Part shown: piece by piece, positions 1 to 5,037 of the stretch | Position numbering within the stretch: the first letter of the stretch is position 1 | Layout: every line of letters begins with the position of its first letter | NCBI GenBank assembly: GCA_900543365.1 | Contig: UQRG01000113.1 | Coordinates: 1-5,037, forward strand | Reading direction: 5' to 3' | Length of the DNA stretch: 5,037 nt | DNA from: an uncultured Eubacterium sp. | GTDB lineage: Bacteria > Bacillota > Clostridia > Lachnospirales > CAG-274 | Translations under genes and position numbers: made by a program | Notes under the pieces: model-generated | What the model was told of the DNA's origin: nothing | Databases searched by the model: none | The model's input: the letters and a program-made list of their open reading frames with translations, nothing else

Positions 1-96
1 TACGATAACGATACTGACAACACAGATAATAAAAACAAAAAACACCATAATCACCATAATTCTAAAAATAATAATAAAACTAATCAACCTAATTAA
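1..96 (+). CDS. C-terminal end of an unidentified protein with a His/Asn-rich tail (partial)
   Basis: Frame 1 is open from the window edge to a TAA at 94-96, giving 31 residues with no start inside the window. The translated tail is very hydrophilic: an Asp/Asn/Thr stretch, then Lys, then two His-His pairs in HHNHHN, then Asn/Lys and a final NQPN. No conserved domain can be read from such a tail and I do not recognise the gene. The stop is followed 13 bases later by a hairpin with a U-rich tail, as expected at a true gene end. It lies 62 bases upstream of the SGNH-like gene on the same strand, so the two may share a transcript. The tail could be a disordered or metal-binding extension of a surface or regulatory protein, which is only inference. 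Confidence 0.6.
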   Translation, partial: YDNDTDNTDNKNKKHHNHHNSKNNNKTNQPN

Positions 97-109
97 TATA
101 TTATCTTTT

Positions 110-144
110 AAGGGTGTTTGCATATTTGCAGCACCCTTTTGTTT
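110..144 (+). terminator. Intrinsic terminator or attenuator hairpin before the SGNH-like gene
   Basis: AAGGGTG (110-116) pairs perfectly with CACCCTT (132-138). Inside it, TGCA (119-122) can pair with TGCA (127-130) around a TATT loop, extending the stem. The right arm runs into TTTTGTTT. This has the form of a Rho-independent terminator for the upstream gene. The ribosome binding site of the next gene starts at 145, directly after the U-tract, and I see no convincing promoter between hairpin and gene. The downstream gene may therefore depend on read-through. Confidence 0.7.
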
Positions 145-162
145 AAGGAGGTATTTATGTGA
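145..162 (+). promoter_or_regulatory. Strong Shine-Dalgarno with overlapping ATG-TGA and GTG starts
   Basis: AAGGAGG lies at 145-151. Five bases later is ATG (157-159), which is followed at once by the stop TGA (160-162). Seven bases after the Shine-Dalgarno is GTG (159-161), the only one of the two that opens the long reading frame. The two start codons share the G at 159. Both spacings are workable, so the ATG could compete with the productive GTG. Confidence 0.75.
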
Positions 163-1229
163 AAAATATAAATAAAGTTTCAATAATATTGGTAATTTTG
201 CTTATTATAATTATACCAATTATAATATTTGCATTAAACAGCAATACAAATAAAATTATTGAACAAAATGCTCAAAATGCTCAAAATTATGCAAAAACAT
301 CAGCTGAAACAAAAGCAAAACTAGACAATGAATATAATACAATTTTATCTGAAATACCTGGTATTGTATGTATTGGTTCTGACCTTATGACAAGTACTGG
401 CACAATAAAAACACATTTTACAACTGAATTACAAACTAAATTAACAAATAATGGTTATAAAATTCCTATTACAAACCTTGCTGTTCAAGGTGAAAATAAT
501 CTGACTATTTTAGGTCGACTTGGCATAACTCCATTTCTAGTTAAAGAAACCATTACAGTTCCAGAAAAGGCAGACCTCATTGAAATTAAAATAGAATCAA
601 GTGGTGATGGCTATATTTGGCCTCTTGCTGTGTCATCAGATAATGCACATATTAATCCTGTTACTATTGATGGTCAAATAGGTATGCTTGGCGGTGAAAG
701 TTTAAAAGATGAAAAAACAGGTGAAAATAATCACTATTTTGTAAGAACCGAAGATGGAGAACCTTTTACTATACACGCTGGTTCTAAAATTGAAACAAGT
801 TGTGACAACGAATATAAAGATTATGTCCATATAATATGGATAGGCGAAAACGACAATTGGAATAATTTTGAAGATTTAGCTGAGGATATACAAAGTATTT
901 TAGACTCTTGTGGTAAAAATAAAAATAGATACTTAGTTTTAGGGCTTCCTAAAGGCAGCAACGAAGGTATGAAAAATTATGATAAAATTATGAGTGAATA
1001 TTTTGGCTCTCATTATATTAATATACGAAATTATCTGACAAATTATGACCTTAAGAAAACAAATGTTAAATTTACAAATTCAGATTTAGAACAACAAAAA
1101 AAAGGTGTTGTACCTAAATGCTTACTTTTAGATAACGGTAACCTAAATGATGAAGCATATAAGTTAGTAACAGAAGTGGTTTACAATGGATTAGTGGCTA
1201 ATGACTGTATTAGAAAACCTATAAACTAA
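159..1229 (+). CDS. Membrane-anchored SGNH/GDSL-hydrolase-like protein, probably catalytically degenerate
   Basis: A 356-residue protein starting at GTG, chosen because AAGGAGG lies 7 bases upstream. Residues 1-7 carry two Lys, and residues 8-26 form one hydrophobic helix with no lipobox Cys, so an uncleaved extracellular anchor is likely. Residues 30-60 are a polar Gln/Asn/Ala/Lys linker. The rest follows the SGNH hydrolase plan: strand plus GSDL at 73-76 (block I), QGEN at 110-113 (block II Gly), IIWIGEND at 225-232 (block III Asn231), and DNGNLND at 325-331 (block V). Active family members have GDSL, with Ser as nucleophile, and DxxH. Here the nucleophile position is Asp75, with Ser one residue early, and the catalytic His position is Asn328. 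The oxyanion-hole Gly111 and Asn231 positions are kept. Family members are esterases or lipases acting on acyl groups, often at the cell surface. This one may bind without cleaving. Alternatives are a shifted active site or a divergent active subfamily. Confidence 0.72.
   Translation: MKNINKVSIILVILLIIIIPIIIFALNSNTNKIIEQNAQNAQNYAKTSAETKAKLDNEYNTILSEIPGIVCIGSDLMTSTGTIKTHFTTELQTKLTNNGYKIPITNLAVQGENNLTILGRLGITPFLVKETITVPEKADLIEIKIESSGDGYIWPLAVSSDNAHINPVTIDGQIGMLGGESLKDEKTGENNHYFVRTEDGEPFTIHAGSKIETSCDNEYKDYVHIIWIGENDNWNNFEDLAEDIQSILDSCGKNKNRYLVLGLPKGSNEGMKNYDKIMSEYFGSHYINIRNYLTNYDLKKTNVKFTNSDLEQQKKGVVPKCLLLDNGNLNDEAYKLVTEVVYNGLVANDCIRKPIN
264..290 (+). repeat. Short in-frame 9-base tandem repeat in the SGNH-like gene
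   Basis: CAAAATGCT occurs at 264-272 and 273-281, and a diverged third unit follows at 282-290. The repeat encodes Gln-Asn-Ala units in the linker between the membrane anchor and the hydrolase-like domain. Its length is a multiple of three, so slippage would change linker length without a frameshift. Confidence 0.7.
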
Positions 1230-1287
1230 CAAAGTAAAAAGTATTAAAAAATAACAACTAAAAGTTTTGTATTAACTATTAAGTGAT

Positions 1288-1350
1288 AAAAAAATAAGGG
1301 TGATAAAAACAAATTTGTAAAATAGTTTTATTACCCTTATATACTTTTTA
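1288..1350. terminator. Bidirectional intrinsic terminator between convergent genes
   Basis: The left arm 1294-1308 pairs with 1326-1340 over 15 base pairs, with one G-T mismatch at 1302/1332 that is a wobble in the + strand RNA. The core is ATAAGGGT/ACCCTTAT, with a 17-base loop. On the + strand the stem is followed closely by TTTTT (1345-1349). On the - strand it runs into seven U's, from the A-run at 1288-1294. It therefore fits the end of the SGNH-like transcript (stop at 1229) and of the convergent NifX-like transcript (stop at 1384). Confidence 0.85.
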
Positions 1351-1383
1351 TTAATATAAAAAAATAAATAAATGTATTAAGAC

Positions 1384-1791
1384 CTATAAACAATTACCGT
1401 CATTGCCTAAACAACCATTTTTATTTTCTCCACAATGCTGATGACTATGTTGATGATTATGATGTTCACAATGAACATTAGGATTATAATTAAGTTTTTC
1501 CTCTAAAAACTCTAATACAACCTTATCAGCTTCTCCTGTAACTCCACCATAAAGTTTGATTCCAGCTTCAGAAAGAGCAGTCTTAGCACCACCACCAATA
1601 CCTCCGCATATTAATACATCAACATTTTGTTCCTTAAGAAAACCAGCAAGAGCACCGTGACCACTGCCATTAGTATTTACAACTTGTTCTCCAATAATCT
1701 TTCCATCTAAAACATCATAGATTTTAAACTGCTCAGAATGTCCAAAATGCTGAAATACATTTCCATTTTCATAAGTAACAGCTATTTTCAT
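1384..1791 (-). CDS. NifX/NifB-family iron-sulfur or metal cluster-binding protein with His/Cys-rich tail
   Basis: A 135-residue protein beginning MKIAVTYENG. The ATG at 1791 is chosen because AAAAGAGG (1806-1799) lies 7 bases before it; an in-frame ATG at 1809 has no ribosome binding site. Residues 1-100 match the small 'dinitrogenase iron-molybdenum cofactor' fold: strand MKIAV, HFGHSE at 15-20, Gly-rich ICGGIGGGA at 61-69, and the LYGGVTGEADKVV region at 80-92. Family members bind iron-sulfur clusters or FeMo-cofactor precursors. In anaerobes without nitrogenase their role is poorly known, and no nif gene is visible here, so nitrogen fixation should not be inferred. The tail, residues 107-135, holds seven His and two Cys within 107-120, plus Cys127 and Cys134, which suggests an added metal site. 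The gene has its own promoter and a shared terminator. Confidence 0.88.
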   Translation of the reverse strand: MKIAVTYENGNVFQHFGHSEQFKIYDVLDGKIIGEQVVNTNGSGHGALAGFLKEQNVDVLICGGIGGGAKTALSEAGIKLYGGVTGEADKVVLEFLEEKLNYNPNVHCEHHNHQHSHQHCGENKNGCLGNDGNCL

Positions 1792-1823
1792 TTTATAACC
1801 TCTTTTCATTATTTAATATAAAT

Positions 1824-1852
1824 ATTATACATCTATTTTATAATTTATTCAA
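1824..1852 (-). promoter_or_regulatory. Sigma-A promoter of the NifX-like gene
   Basis: Read on the - strand, TTGAAT (1852-1847) is separated by 17 bases from a perfect TATAAT (1829-1824). This predicts a transcript start near 1817 and a leader of about 25 bases containing the ribosome binding site at 1806-1799. It sits in the gap after yhbY, where I see no clear terminator, so read-through from obg-yhbY could add to expression. Confidence 0.7.
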
Positions 1853-1917
1853 GTAACGGATTAATTTATTAGTTAGTATATTATTCATATATAATTTGTT
1901 AAATTCTATAAATCAAT

Positions 1918-2208
1918 CTATCTTGGCAATTCAATAATAGGCTTATTCTTATTAGGTCTATAAAGAATAAACTTTCTACCTATAACTTGAACAACCTCAG
2001 CTCTAGCCCTTTCTCCACAAGTAAAAGCAACATCTTTCACTTCGTCAAAGCAATTATCAAGTACAGTACACTTAATAAGTTCTCTAGCCTCAAGTGCTTC
2101 ATCACAGCTTGCAACTACCTCAGGAGTAACGCTGTTTTTACCTATAGATACAACTGAATCAATTTTAGTAGCCATTTTTCTTAAAAATGCTCTCTGCTTA
2201 CTTGTCAT
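1918..2208 (-). CDS. yhbY: YhbY-family (CRM domain) RNA-binding ribosome assembly protein
   Basis: A 96-residue protein, the full length of a single-CRM-domain YhbY. The start is the ATG at 2208 (MTSKQRAFLRK), with AAGGAGG at 2220-2214 five bases upstream. The longer frame reaching 2235 lies inside obg and lacks its own ribosome binding site. Visible family features are the basic N-terminal helix, the loop IGKNSVTPEVV (22-32), the helix DEALEARELIKCTVL (36-50), and the C-terminal strand IGRKFILYRP (76-85). YhbY binds precursor 50S particles and is thought to help late ribosome assembly. The family's usual GxxG RNA-binding loop reads GKNS here, with Ser26 in the last Gly position. The obg stop codon lies within its Shine-Dalgarno, which points to translational coupling with obg. 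Confidence 0.93.
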   Translation of the reverse strand: MTSKQRAFLRKMATKIDSVVSIGKNSVTPEVVASCDEALEARELIKCTVLDNCFDEVKDVAFTCGERARAEVVQVIGRKFILYRPNKNKPIIELPR

Positions 2209-2218
2209 AATTTCCTCC

Positions 2219-3535
<1,317 letters not shown>

Positions 3536-3546
3536 TTAATATTAAG

Positions 3547-3575
3547 CTTATGCAAACTTATATTCCACAATACAA
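3547..3575 (-). promoter_or_regulatory. Tentative promoter for obg-yhbY
   Basis: obg lies beyond a strong terminator, so it likely needs its own promoter. The best pairing I can find on the - strand is TTGTAT (3575-3570), a 17-base spacer, and CATAAG (3552-3547), each matching 4 of 6 consensus bases. A TATAAC at 3587-3582 is an alternative -10 but lacks a good -35. Either would give a leader under 80 bases. Confidence 0.3.
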
Positions 3576-3621
3576 CTAATAGTTATACTCTGAAATACAA
3601 ATTTACATAATACTCTTACTG

Positions 3622-3659
3622 AAAAAAGACTGACCCAAAAGTACTATTTAGGTCAGTCT
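3622..3659 (-). terminator. Intrinsic terminator after rpmA
   Basis: On the - strand AGACTGACC (3659-3651) pairs perfectly with GGTCAGTCT (3635-3627). One U-G wobble and AAA/UUU extend the stem to 13 pairs around a loop of about 7 bases. Six U's follow directly (3627-3622). It begins 16 bases after the rpmA stop and would end the rplU-prp-rpmA transcript. The + strand side lacks a proper U-tract, so it looks one-directional. Confidence 0.93.
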
Positions 3660-3675
3660 ACTTTGTTAATATTAA

Positions 3676-3960
3676 TTACTCAGCTACTGGGTAAACAGAA
3701 ACCTGCTTCTTGTCCTTACCCTTTCTCTCGTACTTAACTCTACCATCAACAAGAGCGAATAATGTATCATTACCACCCTTACCAACATTGATACCTGGAT
3801 GAATCTTAGTACCTCTCTGAGTGTAAAGAATGTTGCCAGCCTTAACAATCTGACCGTCAGCTCTCTTAGCACCTAATCTCTTAGACTCAGAGTCACGACC
3901 GTTCTTAGTAGAACCAACACCCTTCTTATGAGCAAATAACTGAAGGTTAATTCTTAACAT
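3676..3960 (-). CDS. rpmA: 50S ribosomal protein L27 (precursor with Prp-cleaved N-terminus)
   Basis: A 94-residue L27 containing the family signature [20 protein letters not shown] from residue 11. The start is the ATG at 3960, with AGGAGG at 3974-3969 eight bases before it. The GTG at 3969 lies inside that site and is rejected. L27 sits near the peptidyl-transferase centre and its N-terminus reaches toward the tRNA ends. The first nine residues, MLRINLQLF, are the Bacillota-type extension; Prp cleaves after Phe9 to leave Ala10-His11-Lys12. Its presence agrees with prp being the gene just upstream. The prp stop codon TAG (3975-3973) is part of this gene's Shine-Dalgarno, and the gap between the two genes is 12 bases, so coupled translation is likely. 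A strong terminator follows. Confidence 0.98.
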   Translation of the reverse strand: MLRINLQLFAHKKGVGSTKNGRDSESKRLGAKRADGQIVKAGNILYTQRGTKIHPGINVGKGGNDTLFALVDGRVKYERKGKDKKQVSVYPVAE

Positions 3961-3972
3961 CACTTGCACCTC

Positions 3973-4275
3973 CTAATCATAAACGACTATATCGTCTTTG
4001 TAACTTTCTTCAATAGATTTGTAACCAAGAACAAGACTTTCCATCAAAAGTTCAGCCTTACCTTCACCGTCAAATTGAGATACAGTAAGAACTGCATCAC
4101 CACCTTCTGGCAAATAGTCAAAGTCAAAATGAGCTGATGTAAACATTTCAATACTATTGCAAGTATTAAGCAACAGAATTGATACAGCAGAGCATACAAT
4201 TGGGTCACCATGATTTAAGACCTTAACCCCACATATTTTGTTCTCGGCATTTCTGATAACATTTATGTTTATCAT
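3973..4275 (-). CDS. prp: Ribosomal-processing cysteine protease Prp (short active-site loop variant)
   Basis: A 100-residue protein, known as YsxB in Bacillus, located between rplU and rpmA as usual in Bacillota. Prp is the cysteine protease that removes the L27 N-terminal extension. His22 and Cys28 (in NHGDPIVCSAVS, 21-32) are the candidate His-Cys dyad. The C-terminal helix LLMESLVLGYKSIEESY (76-92) matches the family. In Staphylococcus aureus Prp, as I recall it, the dyad is His22 and Cys34 with a GHADHGEYGHDIVC-type loop. Here the His has the same number but the Cys is six residues closer, and the usual Gly before His is Asn21. The start at 4275 gives a normal family N-terminus but has no Shine-Dalgarno, only AT-rich sequence, 11 bases after the rplU stop. 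Expression probably relies on ribosomes finishing rplU. Confidence 0.88.
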   Translation of the reverse strand: MININVIRNAENKICGVKVLNHGDPIVCSAVSILLLNTCNSIEMFTSAHFDFDYLPEGGDAVLTVSQFDGEGKAELLMESLVLGYKSIEESYKDDIVVYD

Positions 4276-4286
4276 TATTTTAAAAA

Positions 4287-4595
4287 TTAGCCATTAATCT
4301 TTTCAATCTTTAACTGAGTGAAAGGCTGTCTGTGACCATTCTTCTTGTGGAAACCCTTCTTTGGCTTGTACTTGTAAACGATAACCTTCTTAGCCTTACC
4401 ATCACCAATAACAGTTGCATCAACTGTAGCTGCAGAAGCATCAGCACCAAACTTAAAGTTATCACCATCACATACAGCTAAAACCTTATCAAAAGTATAC
4501 TTAGCATCAGCCTCAACACCTAACTTTTCAACAGTGATGATGTCACCTTCGCATACCTTGTACTGCTTACCACCTGTTTCAATAATTGCGTACAT
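4287..4595 (-). CDS. rplU: 50S ribosomal protein L21
   Basis: A 102-residue protein of normal L21 length, starting [14 protein letters not shown] as in most bacteria. The ATG at 4595 is preceded by AAGGAGG (4613-4607) with a long 11-base spacer; AAGGGA abuts the ATG directly. An in-frame GTG at 4607 overlaps the main site and is unlikely to be the start. Residues 72-96 carry the L21 signature, including [17 protein letters not shown], the basic surface that contacts 23S rRNA. L21 is a primary-to-intermediate assembly protein of the 50S subunit. It is the first gene of the rplU-prp-rpmA unit, under a near-consensus promoter and a structured leader that probably mediates feedback by L21. The next gene begins 11 bases after its stop. 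Confidence 0.98.
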   Translation of the reverse strand: MYAIIETGGKQYKVCEGDIITVEKLGVEADAKYTFDKVLAVCDGDNFKFGADASAATVDATVIGDGKAKKVIVYKYKPKKGFHKKNGHRQPFTQLKIEKING

Positions 4596-4675
4596 TCCCT
4601 TGTACACCTCCTTAAACAAAACTCGCCGAATTTGGTGTGAACATTCAACTTTTAAACCTATTCGTGCGGCATAAC
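4596..4675 (-). promoter_or_regulatory. Putative L21 autoregulatory mRNA leader
   Basis: The 80-base 5' leader of rplU can form a long-range helix. GCCG (4670-4667) pairs with CGGC (4628-4625), AAU (4662-4660) with AUU (4631-4629), and GGU (4658-4656) with ACC (4636-4634), closing on a U/A-rich loop. The helix ends 11 bases before the AAGGAGG. An L21 leader family is known upstream of rplU-ysxB-rpmA in Bacillota, and position, length and the paired base fit it. I matched it by position and hand folding only. Confidence 0.5.
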
Positions 4676-4681
4676 AAAAGT

Positions 4682-4711
4682 ATTATAGCATAGAGTATAA
4701 AGTTTTGTCAA
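4682..4711 (-). promoter_or_regulatory. Consensus extended -10 sigma-A promoter of rplU-prp-rpmA
   Basis: On the - strand a perfect TTGACA (4711-4706) is followed after 18 bases by a perfect TATAAT (4687-4682), preceded by the TGC extended -10 (4690-4688). An A-rich tract (AAAAAAA, 4719-4713) just upstream of the -35 resembles an UP element. The likely transcript start is the G at 4675. This strength is as expected for ribosomal protein genes. Confidence 0.93.
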
Positions 4712-4987
4712 TGTTTTTTTGAAATAATTTAACAATTTTACATAAATCAACTTTTAGATGTATAAAAAAATACTTATATATTGTAATTCTTATGATATTT
4801 TAAAATTAAAAATAAACACATAGAATACAATAAAATATTATTAAGTACTATAAATTTTTGATATTTTACAGAATTTTTCTTTACAAATTTTCGTTAAGCA
4901 CATAATCTTTACTCTGTTCAATACTGTTAAGTCACATTTTTATATAAAATCAATTTCAAACCCTTGTTTTCTAAATTCAGGAAAATT

Positions 4988-5008
4988 GTATATATTTAAT
5001 ATATATAC
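4988..5008. repeat. 21-base palindrome, 8-5-8
   Basis: GTATATAT (4988-4995) and ATATATAC (5001-5008) are perfect inverted repeats around TTAAT. The size fits a dimeric repressor operator, but the composition is almost pure A/T, so it could be chance in this background. Confidence 0.45.
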
Positions 5009-5012
5009 CTAT

Positions 5013-5037
5013 TTATTATGCTTTCAAATTATTATGC
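5013..5037. repeat. Direct repeat TTATTATGC, two copies
   Basis: Identical 9-base copies lie at 5013-5021 and 5029-5037, with a period of 16 bases. The second copy ends exactly at the window edge, so more copies could follow outside. Function is unknown. Confidence 0.5.

Larger units (their letters stand above)
4712..5037. other. AT-rich intergenic region without a supported gene
   Basis: About 326 bases of very AT-rich sequence upstream of the rplU promoter. On the - strand all three frames entering from the window edge stop within about 21 bases. A 21-codon + strand frame from the ATG at 4759 lacks a ribosome binding site and is not credible. No GC-rich hairpin terminator or clear second promoter is seen. 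Near the right edge are a palindrome (4988-5008) and a 9-base direct repeat (5013-5021, 5029-5037), listed separately. Confidence 0.7.

Noticed and set aside
109..1302. Shared TAAGGGTG in the left arms of the two hairpins flanking the SGNH-like gene, as possible cassette ends
   Set aside because: Only 8 bases match (109-116 and 1295-1302). Both are terminator stems where G-runs are expected, and no inverted or target-site repeats support mobility.
1384..1791. Reading the NifX-like gene as evidence for nitrogen fixation
   Set aside because: These small proteins are widespread in anaerobes lacking nitrogenase, and no nif structural gene is in the window.
1792..1809. Upstream in-frame ATG adding six residues to the NifX-like protein
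   Set aside because: The bases before it hold no Shine-Dalgarno, while the ATG at 1791 has AAAAGAGG at the right distance and gives the family's normal MKIAV start.
3684..3872. 62-codon - strand frame inside rpmA
   Set aside because: An alternate frame fully inside L27 with no family resemblance and no separate ribosome binding site.
4759..4824. 21-codon + strand frame in the right intergenic region
   Set aside because: No ribosome binding site, Ile/Lys/Tyr/Asn composition typical of random AT-rich DNA, and no conserved motif.

Overview
The window looks like chromosomal DNA of a low-GC Gram-positive anaerobe of the class Clostridia, plausibly the Ruminococcus/Oscillospiraceae branch. The evidence is the AT-rich sequence, strong AAGGAGG ribosome binding sites, consensus sigma-A promoters, and a ribosomal protein L27 with the N-terminal extension typical of Bacillota. 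The lineage is an inference from gene content and composition; no marker here fixes a genus.

Left part (1-1350, + strand). The window opens in the last 31 codons of an unidentified gene with a His/Asn-rich tail. A terminator-like hairpin follows, and then a 356-residue membrane-anchored protein with an SGNH/GDSL-hydrolase layout. In that protein the nucleophile Ser and the catalytic His both appear to be replaced, so it may be a pseudoenzyme. Its GTG start overlaps an out-of-frame ATG-TGA start-stop pair. A hairpin usable in both directions separates it from the convergent minus-strand genes.

Middle and right part (1384-4711, - strand, transcribed right to left). A consensus extended -10 promoter drives an 80-nt leader that is probably an L21 autoregulatory leader. 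It is followed by rplU (L21), prp (the protease that trims L27) and rpmA (L27 precursor), ending at a strong intrinsic terminator. Next come obg (ribosome-assembly GTPase) and yhbY (RNA-binding ribosome-assembly factor), tightly coupled by a stop codon embedded in a ribosome binding site. Last is a NifX/NifB-type iron-sulfur or metal-cofactor-binding protein with its own promoter and a His/Cys-rich tail.

How the genes work together. rplU-prp-rpmA-obg-yhbY is a conserved large-subunit assembly neighbourhood. Prp removes the first nine residues of L27, and Obg and YhbY act late in 50S maturation. Two details stand out: prp has no Shine-Dalgarno sequence while its two ribosomal-protein neighbours do, and its active-site loop is about six residues shorter than in the characterised enzyme.

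The right end (4712-5037) is AT-rich and holds no gene I can support. No mobile element, CRISPR array, tRNA or rRNA is visible. The best candidate for something undescribed is the degenerate SGNH protein, followed by the short-loop Prp.
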